From NCBI RefSeq assembly GCF_029852145.1, contig NC_079975.1, forward strand, positions 14,257,275 to 14,321,274: a DNA stretch of 64,000 nucleotides, read 5' to 3'. Of the stretch, positions 33,978-48,600 are shown in pieces. Numbering within the stretch: the stretch's first letter is position 1; each line of letters begins with the position of its first letter. The DNA comes from Microplitis mediator. Taxonomy: Eukaryota > Arthropoda > Insecta > Hymenoptera > Braconidae. The notes below the pieces were generated by a model. The model was not told the DNA's origin and searched no databases. It saw only the letters and a list, made by a program, of their open reading frames with translations. Made by a program: the position numbers and the translations under genes.

Positions 33978-34160
33978 TTATAAACTAGAGTACTCATTAG
34001 CAAATATAGCTCCGTCGCTTTTTCGAAGAATTATATGGAATTTTTGAGCTCCTGTAATGGTCTTAGCTTTATTGTATAGCAAATCTAATGTTTCTTTTGC
34101 TTCGAAATAGTTGCTTCTTAATAAATAAAAACATTTATTATAACTGATTATAAATAGCAT
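33978..34160 (-). pseudogene. fragment of an unidentified transposon protein
   Basis: The peptide contains AKTITGAQKFHIILRKSDG and ANEYSSL. It aligns by eye with the ORF at 57895-58122 (TKSIPGTQKLHSVIPGRDDS, VKEYSNS), which lies in another member of the same GGGGTATTCC family. The two therefore preserve part of an element-encoded protein of unknown superfamily. Its mirror copy at 33764-33988 is in the other palindrome arm. Confidence 0.45.
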
Positions 34161-35030
34161 TAACTTTTACTTACTGCTTTTAAATCCCTACTCAGAACAA
34201 AAAAATATCGAAATCAATTTATAATATGCAAGAAAAACAAGTGTACAATGTCAAAAATCGGTATTGATAATACTTTATAGCAAAAAAAAATTTTTTCAAT
34301 TTTCAAAAATCTAAATAAAATAGTAATTATGGAAGGCCCACTACCGGACCGGGCTTAAAAGTTGCAAAATGGATAGAAGTTTAAGATAGAAAATTTTCAA
34401 GAAAATCGAAGGATACATCTTTTTTTAAAAACACGGTTGAAAACTTAAAATTCAAATATCACGATTAAAAACATTTCGTATATTTGTTTTGTATTTTTTT
34501 CTATAAAGGCCATCTAAAAACGAAAATTTTGAAAAAAAAAACCATTGAATTTCTACCATTATTACGAAAGTTATGATTAAAAAACCATAGAACGAGCGGT
34601 TTTTTTGAAAATTTAATATTTTTTGAACCATTGATCAAAAAAATCTGAAAATTTACCAGGAAGCCTCTTTTGAGGGGTACTAAAAAATACAAAAAAATTA
34701 AGGAAATCGTAAAAATCAATTTTTGAAACCGTCCGATTTGGCGTGGAATGCCCCTTATACTAATTTTTGATTTGGAAGTTTAATGCATATTTTTATTTAA
34801 AGAAGGATTTATTTGTCATAAAATTTAGATAATATTTTTTTTTAATGGCCTCATTTTCGATAATAGAAAATTTGAGGTTACCCAGTAAATAAGCATTGAC
34901 AATTAAATACATTTACTGTGAAGATCTTTAAAGTTTGAACATAGTAATTATTTACTACTTTAAGTATGATGATACCGAAATTTGTTCATATGCATATACA
35001 TTAGGGTGGCCCAAAAAAACCGACTATTTT

Positions 35031-36405
<1,375 letters not shown>

Positions 36406-37624
36406 TTTTTTTTCGGGTCTCGTACCAGAATATCTAAGTTTACAATGTTTTAAGAGTCCCCTCGCAACTCAAAAAAAATTTTTTAAGGGTCACTTAGAAT
36501 TTTTTAAATTTTCGAAAATCGTCAAAAATCGATTTTTTTTTTTTTTACTTTATTTTTCTCATTATTTCATTTTTTTCTACAAGAAAAATGATAAAGATCC
36601 TGAAAATCTCAAGTCGAAATTTTAATATTTAAAGGTCGCTCCGCATTTTTCAAAGTTTCCAAGACAAGTACTTTATATCTTTTCGAGCGTCTTCTGAACG
36701 TGAATATCAACGAACTTGAAATTTTTTTTCTTGAATTTGACATACTAAAGAATGTAATTAAAGCACGAGAAACAAAACAAAAAAATCAATTGAACATTTC
36801 TCACAATTGTAGTGCAATTGTCAAAAAATCATAATTTTTTAAATTCTTTAAATTTATTTATTTTTAAAAAATAAACATTTTAATAAAATTTTTATAATTT
36901 TTTATAAACTTTAAACACAACAATAGTCAATTATTAGTTATATTCAAAATATTTTTAGTTCAATTTATATGAGTTTAAATGTGGCAGACGTCAGACAAAT
37001 TTTAAATTATTAATGAATGCTGTAAATAATTGAGAAAATAAAATTTTAAAAAAATGCGCATTTAGAAAATTCTAAAAGTAATAAGTGCATTTTTTGTAAA
37101 TTATATTTTTTTAATTATTTACTCTATTTATTTAAAATTAAAAATTTGGCTGATGTCTGCTACATTCATACTCATCAATTCATTGACGTTAAGCGCGCCA
37201 GTTAAGTATTAGCTGTCTTCGTCTTCGATTGTTGTTTTTATTTACTGTTAGCGTTGCCTTCTGTACTGAGCGTAACTTATACGTAATTCAACAATTCAAG
37301 TTATTTACAAATAATCAAGTTGAAATAAAATCCGGAATATAGTTTCATCATTGTTTATAAAATTGCTACTAAAGGTAAAATATCAGGTGATCCTGATATT
37401 TGTTATTAAAGGTAACTATTTTATTTATTTATTTTTATTTATTTGAAAAAATATTTTTTGCATCTAAAGATTTTTCTAACCTAAAAAGTTTTTCATGAAA
37501 TCATTGTATATGATAAAATATATTGTCAATAATTTAGAGTTTCATTTTAATTTATTTACTTTATTAATCTACCAATTGTTGTTAATAATAATACTAATTA
37601 ATATACTTTTTTTATAGTTTTAAA

Positions 37625-39796
37625 ATGAGCTCTCGGCGAGCATTACGATCAGAAAAGTCGCAACCCGGTGAATTGTTGCTGGGACAATATATTACTCAAT
37701 TAAAATACTCTCAACTGCCAAAAAAACATTCAGTACTAAGTTTTTTCTTATATTATCACTATGAGCATCGAGAAACAGTGAACTAATGTTTAAATAGAAC
37801 AACAAAAGAAGTTTTAAATATTTGGAATGATGAAAACGTTATAACCCTGATTCAACAAAATGATTTCACACGTTAAATGTCCATAAGAGACAGGATTAGA
37901 AATGATTTGAAGGATTAAAAAGTATTTAAAATGATTAAAAAACAAATCATTTTAAATCATTTTTAATCATTTTGTTTAATCAGGGAAATGATTTTCATGT
38001 TAAAGAAAAAATAAATAAGTTATTTACAGTTTGGAAAAGCTTAAAAAAAAATTGATTGAGGTCATTAAAGACTCAGAAGCGAAATGAAGTTAAATTTTCA
38101 ATTCGGCTCCTACGTCAACTGCAGTGACTTTGAACAATAATAATGAATTAAGTAAGCCTCTTTCTCAAAAAAGTAATTTATCTTTAACAAGCACATCTTC
38201 CCACGAACTCTATGCTTCCCTTCCTAAAAAAAAGCCCAGATATAAGATTTCTCCCGAGCGGTCATCAATGCTTGATCGTACTAAAACATCTCATCGAAAC
38301 GGTGTACTTTTGATGTCGGCAGTTTCAGCAGCTTTAGACCGTAAAGTCTTAGATGTCACGGTAAGCAAAGAAACTATTAGACGCACACGACAAAACCACC
38401 GAGCTGAGAAAGCGTCAAGTTTGAAATCGTCTTTTCGTCCAGAAGTTCCTCTAACAGTGCATTGGGATACAAAAATTTTTAAAGCATATAAATCTACTGA
38501 ATCACAAGACCGTTTAGCAGTGATAGTATCTGGTCAGGGAGTTTCAAAAGTGCTTGGTGTCATAATAATTGAAAAGTCAACAGATTAAGTCAGTCAAATG
38601 GTGTTTACAATTTAATCAAAGAATGGAATCTTGAAATTAATATAATGTCGATAGGATTCGATACGCCTGCAAGTAATACTGGCAATAAAGTTGGAGCTTG
38701 TACTTTGCTGGGAAAAAAACTTAAAAAAAAGTTACTTCATCTTGCTTGTAGACATCACATCTTGGAACTAATTTTAACTGCAGCATTCGGATTATTGCTA
38801 GAATCAGTAGTCAGTGGCCCTAATATTAAACTGTTCGAACGTTTCAAGAATCAGTGGAAAAATTTTAATAGATTTGATTTTGTAAGTTGAGCAGTTGATG
38901 ATGAATCTGAAATGGTTAAATTTATTATTAATCAGCTAAAAATAAAAGAACCTCGCGATGATTACAGAGAATTTCTGAAATTATTTTTGTTGTTCTTCGG
39001 GAAAACGACTGATCATAATAACCAAACGATACTTATTAACATTCCCGGAGCTTATCACAGAGCCATGTGGATGGCAAAAATTATTTATTGCCTGAAAATA
39101 TATTTTTTCCGCAATCAATTCACATTATCGGCAAAAGAACTATCAGGCCTTGAGAGATTTAACAAATTTGTAACACAAATTTATTTAAAAGCTTGGTTTC
39201 TTTGTTCTAACGCTACATCGGCACCACAAAATAATTTGCAATTGCTAAAAAATTTGATAAATTATAAAAATCAAGATGAATCCGTAGCAGCTGCTGCATT
39301 AAAGGTATTTTCTCGACATCTTTGGTACTTGAATGAATATTTGGTTAGACTGTCTTTCTTCGATGATCAAATTTCCGTTACGACTAAAATAAAAATGGTT
39401 TCAGCTTTGAACAAAAAATCTTCAAAAACAACGGTTGAAAACCGATTAATTATTGATCCAAATCAAATACTGGACAAAGATATTAGTGATTTCGTGACGG
39501 AAAATACTAAATATTTTTTCGAGTCCCTGAAACTTGACGAATCCTTTTTAAAACTACATCCTTGTCCCTGGAAATCAGATAAAATTTATTTAGAAGGATT
39601 GAAGATTGTTCAGGAATTAGAAGTTGTGAATGATTCAGCTGAACGTGGGATTGCTCTAATGCAATCATATCATGATACTGTGACTGACGAGAAACGAAAA
39701 CAATACTTATTGCAAGTGATTGAAGAAAATAGAAAATTGTTTCCAAACACTACAAAAAAAAGTTTGATGAATCATTTTGATATAGTCACAAAGTAA
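37625..39796 (+). pseudogene. broken RNase-H-fold transposase with CxxH motif
   Basis: An N-terminal piece (37625-37786) and a degenerate continuation (FTVWKSLKKN near 38015-38050) precede the main frame. The frame at about 38094-38588 contains PLTVHWDTK (likely first catalytic Asp). A one-base frameshift near 38585 moves to the frame that reads NIMSIGFDTPASNTG (second Asp), then HLACRHHILE (a CxxH motif about 30 residues later). One TGA at 38888-38890 interrupts; the frame then stays open to the TAA at 39796 and ends with NDSAERGIALMQSYHD, where the third acidic residue (Glu) is plausible. This D..D..CxxH..E order is shared by hAT, P, Kolobok and relatives. I recall similar uncharacterised proteins in aphids and Hydra, but cannot name the superfamily. 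The lesions are few, so the copy is young. Confidence 0.6.
37865..37987. mobile_element. short AAATGATT / TTTAATCAGG insertion in the transposase gene
   Basis: About 120 bases of AAATGATT / AATCATTT words ending GTTTAATCAGGG interrupt the N-terminal coding region. It is the same repeat type as 25153-25272. It accounts for part of the decay upstream of the main frame. Confidence 0.45.
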
Positions 39797-40766
39797 AATT
39801 AACTATACTTAATATATTTCACAATACTTTAACATTGTTGAAGTAAATTTTGGATTATGTTTTCAATTTGTTTAAGTATTGACAAGTATTGAACTAAAGT
39901 AAAATTTTGATAAGCGTTAATTAATATATAAAAAATACTTTGGTGAAGAAAGTTGAAAAATGTTGTTATCCTATATAGTGTTAATAATTGACTATTGTTG
40001 TGTTTAAAGTTTATAAAAAATTATAAAAATTTTATCAAAATGTTTATTTTTGAAAAATAAATAAATTTAAAGAATTTAAAAAATTATGATTTTTTGACAA
40101 TTACACTACAATAGTGAGAAATGTTCAATTAATTTTTTTGTTTTGTTTCTCGTGCTTTAATTCCATTTTTTAGTATGTCAAATTCAAGAAAAAAATATCA
40201 AGTTCGTTGATATTTATGTTCAGAAGTCGCTCGAAAAGATATAAAGTACTTGTCTTGGAAACTTTGAAAAATTCGGAGCGACCTTTAAATATTAAAATTT
40301 CGACTTGAGATTTTCAGGATCTTTATCATTTTTCTTGTAGAAAAAAATGAACGAGACTCGAAAAAAAAATAGTCGGCTTTTTTGGGCCACCCTAATATAC
40401 ATTAAACAAAAATAATTATCAACGGCGAGATAAATGTTTTGATGTTCAAATTGTGAACTTACAATTCAAAACTAACTACAACTGACAGAGAAAAACAAGC
40501 AAGTACGCTGTTCCCATCAAGGCGCCACCTGGCGTCAAAATGTTCACTTCACTCAAGTAAATCGGTTACTTGGGTTGAGAGTTAGATTTATTGTGTGAAA
40601 AAAAATATACTTCTGAACCAAGCATATACAAATCTTGATTTAAGAATCCTGAAACTTCTTGAGCTAAGAAATAAATTCTTGAAGCAAAAAAAAATGGAAT
40701 TTTTCAAACTAGTATCCTTGATTCAAGAATATTTCACTTGAATCACGTTAATTTTTTTTCTGTGTA

Positions 40767-41390
40767 ATTATGTATAGACTTATATATGATTATGTATGGG
40801 GTTATAGCAGCCAGGTATGATTATATCTAATTATATATAGACTAATATATGATCAGATCTGATCATATATAGACTTATACGTGGTTATAAATGGAGTAAT
40901 AACAGCCAAGTATGATCATGTCTAATTATATATAGACTCATATATGATCAGACCTGATCATATATAGACTTATAGATTGTTGTATATGGGGTTATAACAG
41001 CCAGGTATGATCAGATCAAATTATGTATAGGCTTATATATACTCAGATCTGATCATACCTAGACGTATATGATTATATATGGGGTTATAACAGCCAGGTA
41101 TGATCATATCTAATTACACATAGACTCATATATAATCAGATCTGATTAGATCTCATTATATATAGACTTATATATGATCAGATCTGATCAAATATAGACT
41201 TCTATATGGGCTTATAACAGCCAGGTATGATCAGATCTAATTATGTATGGGGTCATATATAATTATATATGACCCCATATATAATTATGCATGATTATAC
41301 ATAACTTCATATATGATTATATATAATCATATATATGAACATAGATAATCATATATGATTAGACAAAATCTTTTTTCATCGGGTAATTAA
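40767..41390. repeat. GATC-rich minisatellite, right part, ~95-bp units
   Basis: Five copies of GGTTATAACAGCCAGGTATG lie near 40799, 40893, 40990, 41084 and 41211, each followed by ATCTAATTATATATAGAC and GATCAGATCTGATC variants. It is the continuation of 29110-29267. Confidence 0.8.
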
Positions 41391-41552
41391 TATATTGTAG
41401 CAATATATTCCATTTCAATATATTATTATATATTAATACGGCAAAAATATAAATATTATTTTATAGAGTGTGCTATATATCACATTATAATATTCATATA
41501 TTTGAAAGTATATTTTTTCACATATAATGTTTTTTCATACGGATATACATTA

Positions 41553-42502
41553 GACTGTGTCAAAATAAGTTTATTTTTTTTTTTCGATTAACCGTATATT
41601 AAAAGTTTCTTCAATATAACAAAAAAATCTCCTAAAGTTTGAGCTCAATATCTCAAAAATTGATCTGGCACAAAGGAGGGTCTCCTTTCCCATTTAAATA
41701 ACATTGTAAACTTTTTTTTTTATATTTTTAAACTAACTACACGAAGAAATTTTTTTTCAATTTTTCCCTCGACTATCTCATACGAAATTTAACTCTCTCC
41801 AAAATTGTATATGTCGATTTTTTTTCAAAACTCTACAGAAACGAAGTTACAGAGGGCCGAATAGGAGGAAATAAATGATTAATAAATTAATAACAGAAAA
41901 AAATTTATTATTTTAACTTATCAATTAATTAACTCAATATACTTCATTAATCATAAAAAATTTTTGAATTCAACATTATTTCGAATTAATGTCATAACAA
42001 AATTTACAATTAAACAGAAGTTAATTAAAATTATAATTAGCTTCTGTTTAATTGTAAATTTTGATATGTTATTAATTCGAAATAATGTTGAATCCAAAAA
42101 TTTTTTATGATTAATGAAGTATTTTGAGTTAATTAATTGATAAGTTAAAATAATAAATTTTTTCTGTTATTAATTTATTAATTACTTATTTCCTCCTATT
42201 CGGCCCTCTGTAACTTCGTTTCTGTTGAGTTTAGAAAAAAAAGGGACATTTACAATTTTGAAGAGAATTAAATTTCCAATAAAATAGTTGAAGGCAAAAT
42301 TTAAAAAAAAATTTCTTCGTGTGAATATTTTAAAAATAAAAAAAAAAATTTTTACAATGTTATTTGAATGTGAAAGGCCACCCCCTTTGCGCCAGCTTAA
42401 TTTTTGAGATACTGAGCTCAAACTTTAGGAGATTTTTTTTTTTATAGAAGAAACTTTTAAGATACGTAAATTAAAAAAAAAAAAACTTATTTTAACACGG
42501 TC
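41553..42502. mobile_element. 950-bp near-perfect palindromic element, TA-flanked
   Basis: GACTGTGTCAAAATAAG at 41553 and its complement at 42502, with TA at 41551-41552 and 42503-42504. The whole length folds on a centre near 42030 (AGAAGTTAATTAAAATTATAATTAGCTTCT). The ORF at 42182-42421 lies in one arm. There is no transposase. Confidence 0.85.
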
Positions 42503-42504
42503 TA

Positions 42505-43382
42505 GTATACATATAAATGTATATATAAACTTTTGAACCATATGTATGTTCTTACTCAGCTTGCGAGCTGAGTTTAGAAGTAGCAAAATTTTTTGAAAAT
42601 TCCATCATGAAAACAAATACAATAGTTAGATTTCTACGAAATTTACTAAAAGTGGGGAACAATGTGTGAGAATATCTATAAAATTCAATAAATTTCATTA
42701 ATGATAACCGTTTAATTTCTATAATTAATAATTATTCAATAATGATTTAATTTTTATAAACTGTGCAGCTATGTTGCATCGGTGGAGCGGCTTTACTAGT
42801 AATAAAAATACAGATCCATGCAGCTGTGTTGTGGCGGCGGCGCGGCTGTACTAAAGACCGATAAAAATTTTGAGTGAGGCGGTTTTGTCCTCCAAACGGA
42901 TGCGGTGCAGCGGTTTTACAGGAAGAAAGTGCGGGCGCCATGCACTATGCTATAGCGGTGAGTAAAACATTTTTTTTTTTTAAATGAAATTTTTATTTTT
43001 ACTCGGGTCATTCTGAAAATAGTCAGAATAGCTTCCTAGAACCTCAAAACGTCGATATCTGATGAAAACTCGATTTTCGATAATTGGGGTGGAAACAATA
43101 ACTTCCCAAATTTTTCGAAAATCTCCGATTTTCTTAGTGGGTAGTTAAAAAAATGCAATCACATTCAGCACGCTTATTGACACGGATATGAACTCAAAAA
43201 TTCTCCTAAAAACAGTCTTTATATCATGATTATTCCTTATCATATATACTGCTTGGAAAAAGTCATGTCATTGCTGATTGAAATTTAAAATTTCCAAAAA
43301 TAATCTCAAATATTTAAAACAATAAAAAAAATTCTGGAATGATCGAAATAATTACAATTTAAGTACGGTTGCTTACTACTTA
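42505..43382. other. no gene; GC-richer patch and AACTTCCC remnant
   Basis: 42765-42950 is GC-richer with GGCGGCGGCGCGGC and two loosely similar halves (GCAGCTATGTTGCATCGGTGG / GCAGCTGTGTTGTGGCGGC), an imperfect ~70-bp duplication. 43010-43145 is a reverse fragment of the AACTTCCCGC repeat. The ORF at 42747-42941 has no support. Confidence 0.4.
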
Positions 43383-43386
43383 TTAA

Positions 43387-43876
43387 GGCCATTTTCAGAC
43401 AGTGCCCCCCCACTTTTTAAAAATTTTCAATGACTTTCACCTGTCATAAGCGTATCAAATTTTTATTAATTAATTAAAAAAAAATTAAAGCATTCATTGA
43501 AAAAAGAACAACGCAGTCGTAATTTCGCCGACATATAGATTTAAAAAAAAATTATTTCCACTTGATATCAATTAGGAGTTAAACAAAATTCGTTAAATAA
43601 ATTTCAGTAAAATTGTCATGTCAATTTTATAATTTGAATTTTAAAATTTTGTTGGTTAAAATTTATTCAACAAATTTCGTTTAGCTCCCAACTGATATCA
43701 ATTGTAAGTAATTTTTTTTTAAATTCTTTATCTTAACGAAATTACGACTACGTTGTCCTTTTTTCAATTAAGATTTTAATTTTTTTTTAATTAATTAATA
43801 AAATTTTAATACGGTTATGACAGTTGAAAGTCATTGCATGTTGTTAAAAAGTGGGGGGCACTGTCTGAGAATGCCC
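43387..43876. mobile_element. 490-bp TTAA-flanked foldback element, copy 1
   Basis: GGCCATTTTCAGACAGTGCC and its complement (GGCACTGTCTGAGAATGCCC) lie between TTAA at 43383-43386 and 43877-43880. The arms are inverted along their full length. A second copy is at 62776-63264. TTAA duplication suggests mobilisation by a piggyBac- or Kolobok-like enzyme. Confidence 0.85.
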
Positions 43877-43880
43877 TTAA

Positions 43881-44641
43881 GAAATTTAAAATTTTTAAAA
43901 ATATATGTCGGACTTAGCGGTTCAAAATAGTACTTCATAGTAAATGTAGGATTTTGTGGTTCAATGAAGGAGCTAAGGCGGCTCACAGTTTTCTAAATCG
44001 GTTCTATTTAAGGCTAGAGGGATGAATGTAGCTTTTAAATTTCGACTCGGGTACTAGTAACTCGAAAATTATCAACCTACTATTGGGCGCTGATACCGGC
44101 TGCCTAATAATTTATCCAGTCCTGGGCTCTGCCACCGGTTATCCTGGATTCTTCGAATCCTGCGTCCTCATAATCAATATGGAGACCAGGTCAAAAGATA
44201 GTTTAAATAACGAAAATTAATAAAATTAGTAAATTATAAAATGATCGTCGACCAGAGCCCACCGGGGTTCAATTGAAATCCCAATGAGGCACAACCTGGA
44301 CTTTATAAGCAATAAAAATAATTAAAAAATATTTATTTCAACCGGAAAAATATCTAGTGTGCAAGGCTAGATTATCTCTAAATATCTTTAATTTTGACTT
44401 GATGATACTTGAAGAGAAAATCAGAAAAATAACGTTAATCACACAACACTCACATCAAACTGGTACAAGCGGTACCTCTATTTTAATATGAGTGTTGGCT
44501 TGTGCGAAAAATAGTTTTGAAAACTGAAAAATAGTGCTTAGACACGAGTGGGCAACACTCTTGTCTTTGAACTCAAGTACTAGCCATGCTTAGGTTTGAA
44601 TTCCATCGTGATCGAATGAAGTATTTTTCACGTTATTCTAA
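43881..44641. other. no gene recognised
   Basis: Mixed sequence of moderate GC near 44060-44290 with no long ORF, RNA or repeat that I can place. Confidence 0.4.
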
Positions 44642-45632
44642 CACGGAAAATAATATGTAGTATCATTTACTACAAGATTGCAGTAAATGGTTTTGTAGTT
44701 AAAAATATCATTTAAATGATAATAGTTACTAAATATGCCTCAAATTTAAATAAGTTGAATTTACTCCTATCTTGCAGTTAATTCTACTGCACAGTGCAGT
44801 AACAAATACTTCAGGCGGGAGTTGAGAGTACTACAGAAAGAGCAGTTCCTGCTATTTCGCCATTTTGGGGTTAGTCTGTTGTGTATACTCGTTTATTAGA
44901 GCGTTTCATAAATAATCATCTGACAATTTATTGAAAATTAAATAATTGACATTGTTTTTCTAGTTTATACTTTTTTAAAACCCAAATATATTTAGGATAA
45001 TTATTTACAAGTGGGGTCCACCCTATTTTTGGCCATATCTTGGTGAAAAATTAACAATTTTCAATTTTTTTTTGTTCTGCTTGTTCTTACGGCACATTTA
45101 TGAGAAAAAATGTCGTGAGAAAAAAAATAAAGATTTCGATAGCTTTTTTGCCTTTAAAAGTTGAAAAAAAATTGGCTTTCACGTTTTTCGATAAAATTTC
45201 TATTTTATCTTTTTTGATATTTTTGACATATATTGTTTTTTGAAAATCACATAAATAAACGAATTTAAAAAAAAAATTGATCAATTTGATCAAAAAAAAT
45301 TTAATATGGCCCAGCATGGGTGGACCCCACTTGTAAATAATTACCATGTTTAGTATATGTAAATAACTCAGTAAGTGATTTTTAAAAATAATTTATAAAA
45401 ATTTTAGGTTATATACCGTTTATTTTTACGTAACCGCATGTCAAGTAAATTGAACTACAGTTGGAGTTACAAATACCGCATGCTGTGGCATATCTTACTT
45501 CTTTCGATAGTTGATGCTTAACTACAATATTGCAGTAAATCTAACAGCAATTTGGAGTTGTCTCGTGTCATACTTTAGCCTGTGGTAAATGGAACTCTAG
45601 TTATTATTGCCACTACTACAATTTATTTTCCG
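44642..45632. mobile_element. inverted-repeat element with CACGGAAAATAA ends
   Basis: ACACGGAAAATAATATGTAG at the left and the complement of CTACAATTTATTTTCCGTG at the right. Words such as TACTACA / TGCAGTAAAT recur in both halves. TA occurs on both sides but one or two bases off the inverted repeat. It contains the 45000-45341 element. Confidence 0.6.
45000..45341. mobile_element. 342-bp foldback element with ACAAGTGGGGTCCACC ends, nested
   Basis: ATTATTTACAAGTGGGGTCC and its complement ending at 45341 are bordered by TA (44998-44999, 45342-45343). A minus-strand ORF across it is by-product. Confidence 0.75.
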
Positions 45633-47580
45633 TGAATACAATTTATTGGTCGTTTAAGGTTTGTTCCACATAGCCGTCAAACTGCTGTCTGCTTGCAATC
45701 TTACCCACTAACATGCTTAGCGTTTGCATACAAGTATGGAGAATGAGATGAGAAAGACATCTATAATTATGTATAGAATAGTGAGACAAAACAGAAATAG
45801 CCAATAGGTGGATAATATTCTGATAGAGTAATTTGCTAGAAGTATAGTGAATATTTACAGGAAATAATAGGAACTGGAATGGTTTGCAATATAACCTAAA
45901 ACTATGTAATGTAAATATATAAATTAAAAATTGCCAAAAGCGTATATAAAACTGTATAAAACGGAAGTCATAGTGTTAAGATTGTACTTAAAATTATTAG
46001 GAAGTTTTACAAAATCATCAATCTTCGCATGCCAGTGATAAGTATAAAAAAATACTACAATGAGAGACAAATTTATTGTGGATTATTAAATTAATTTCTT
46101 AATATCCAATAAACCTTAACTTGGTTTTAACCATATAAATTTATATTATTGTTAATTAAACTAGTATTTATATATAATCATCGTTGTCTAAAGTATTAAC
46201 AACAAATATATATTGATTAAATATTAATAAATTCAGATTTGTTTAGAGTAAGCATGCATTGCATTTAATTATCCAAGTTTTGAAAAAACTAATATGCATT
46301 TTTATCCGTATCGAGTATAATTTTATTTTAGAGTAAAATATATACTTGTATATCTTTCGATTTAATTTTTTTAGGCCGTTTGAATCCAAACATGAAGACA
46401 GGAAATAAATAATTGTCTTCATCTCTAGATGTGGATAATTTGTAAAAATGAAAAGAGAATGAATAACTTACCTATATGTCATGCGGGTAGAATATCCACT
46501 AGTTGACTAATGAAACAGAGAAATCCACAGACGAACTTAAAGGGTGTTACCCGAATAACTACGGGTCGATAATATCGCGGCTGCGCTATTCCATCTTGAG
46601 AATCGCATTCACTTGATTCAAATTCTTAGTTTATCTCGTATGTATATTATTCGTGACCGACTTATTGTTTTGTCCCAAATAAAGCCATAAGCCTGGATGG
46701 GCATTCTTCTCAACTTGTCTACCAATGGCCCAAGCCATTCTCAATTTCACTGAAATTTTTTTGACTTTTAATATCGTTAAAAACGTATTTAAAAAATCCA
46801 CAAGTATATCCCGCATGAAAAATCTATATACTGATAAAACATATGCAAAAATATACAATGAATATATAATAATATACTATTCTTACATGAAATTATACAA
46901 AGTTAAATAAAAATATTTTTGCCGATTTGATATACATATATATATTTTAGCATAGATAATTTTAATATATTTTTTTATACTTCTGCATATAATTTCATTT
47001 TATATCTTAGATCGTATCATTTTATATGTTTCGAGACTTATATTTTTCATATATTTAATTATATAATTTTAGAAATACATAATAAAATATATTTTATCAT
47101 ATAGCATCAAAAATATATATATTCTTTGAATAAATCTGAAACATTTATTGGATATGCATCATACTTACTACAAGAGACTTTTAAATTATGTATGAATTAT
47201 CAAAACTAGAATAAAATGAAGGCTAATTACTCAATTTGCATATAAATAATGAACATTATAAAGTTTTGTTGCATTATGAAGTAAACTTGTCGCACTCAAA
47301 TTTACTTCTTGTCGCATGCAGATTATCGTTTTACCCACAAATATGTCGCGACAACAGTTGAATGGGCAAAAAGCTACTTGGAGAATAAAACCGCGAGCAC
47401 TAAGATAGTACTTATATTGCATTAATGATAAAAAAAACTGTTCGATTCATGCGGTGTTGGCGATTACCCACTCGAGCGAATGAGCGCACTCACTTCGTTC
47501 TTGCGCTCAACTTCGCTCTCGTGGCAATCGACAACTTACCGCACTAGTCATACAATATACTATTAAATCATAAAATTATA
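45633..47580. other. long AT-rich stretch, no gene supported
   Basis: The ORFs at 46631-46858, 46725-46910 and 47231-47422 have no recognised domains. 47440-47540 has a hairpin-rich block with GAGCGAATGAGCGCACTCAC and complementary TTGCGCTC, similar in style to the CCTCGG hairpin at 18910. Both blocks are followed within about 50 bases by AATATACTATTAAAT. Confidence 0.4.
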
Positions 47581-48600
47581 ATTTGAAATTATTCTAAATG
47601 ATTCAAATCTCAATAATTCCAAATCTCCCCAAATTGTTAAATCATAGTGCTTTCAAGCGTCATTTAAAAATAAATCATTTTCAATCATACCGAATCATGA
47701 AAAAGTAAAATATTATTTTAGGATGTATATAATTATTTGAAATGATTTGAGTCATTTTAAATAAAAATTGAATAAGAAAATAATATCGTATACTTCTGTT
47801 TCCTCAGATAATTTAAACTAATTTGGAATAATTAAAATTTTGAAATCATTTTCAATTGAATTGAATAAGAATATAATATCGTATATTTCTTTGTTTAAAA
47901 CAAAAAATTTAACAACTTATAACAGCTCATTAACCACTAGGGGTTATATATTATTTTTCAACTTCGGTAAAGAAGAAATCTTTATTTTTTCCGACACGTG
48001 ATGGGATTCGAACTGTCGACCCTTCGATTGAAGTTATGAAACAGTTCGTCAAGTGCTTTAGCCCACTCGAATACCACATGCATTTGGAAATAGAAATTTA
48101 TTTTTGTACTTAAAGCTATCCAGTACTATACATGCCCAAGACTAAACTTAAAAAAAATTATTTTATTTAATATACTAAAAGTTTAAATGAATTCCACATT
48201 TATATTGAAAAAAGTTTTGCCTTCATTTAAAACGTACAGTTTTTTAAATTTAAGAATATTTTATTTTAAATTATAATAAATTCTATTTATTTATTATCGT
48301 AATTTGAATGATATAATGTTCTCTTTATTTTTTGTAATAGTTTTAAACTCAATTAATGCGGTTTTTTAAAAAAAGTTAATGAATTGTTTCTTTTTTTTCA
48401 TAATCTCGAAAAATGTCAGTTTCAAACTTCATTAAATTGACTCGATTAGAAGAAAAAACAGATGAAATTCCATTCGGATATTCCTAAAATATCTTAATTG
48501 AAAATAAATAAAATGCATATGTGCCCAAATATTTGCTAAACTTACAAATAATTATATTAAAATTTATGAAATAATAATTATTTTAATTTTTTTCTTAATT
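47581..48600 (-). repeat. reverse copy of the interior of the 22073-23959 element, with tRNA-like part
   Basis: 48490-48560 and neighbouring stretches are the complement of 22690-22760 (AAATATTTGGGCACATATG). The tRNA-like part is 47995-48085, minus strand, with A box GAGTGGGCTAAAG and B box AGTTCGAATCCC. The CCCTCGCGG ends and CACTGTGAAATC blocks are absent. 47590-47890 holds AAATGATT words. Confidence 0.6.

Larger units (their letters stand above)
31047..34754. mobile_element. 3.7-kb palindromic element with GGGGCATTCCACGCC ends
   Basis: GGGGCATTCCACGCCAAATC at 31047 and its complement ending at 34754 are flanked by TTAT on both sides (31043-31046, 34755-34758). The left arm (31047-31562 plus 33694-33985) and right arm (33986-34754) are nearly perfect inverted copies, interrupted on the left by the hAT-type element at 31571-33685. 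ORFs at 31082-31348, 33764-33988 and their mirror images (34501-34719, 33978-34160) are copies of the same sequence in the two arms. Relatives: 57014-58122 and an end at 14985-15033. Confidence 0.8.

Noticed and set aside
33764..33988. ORF in the left arm of the palindromic element as a separate gene
   Set aside because: It is the mirror copy of the fragment at 33978-34160, with a different end caused by the palindrome centre.
46631..47422. Short ORFs on both strands (60-75 aa) as genes
   Set aside because: No domains, AT-rich composition, and no consistent splice structure.
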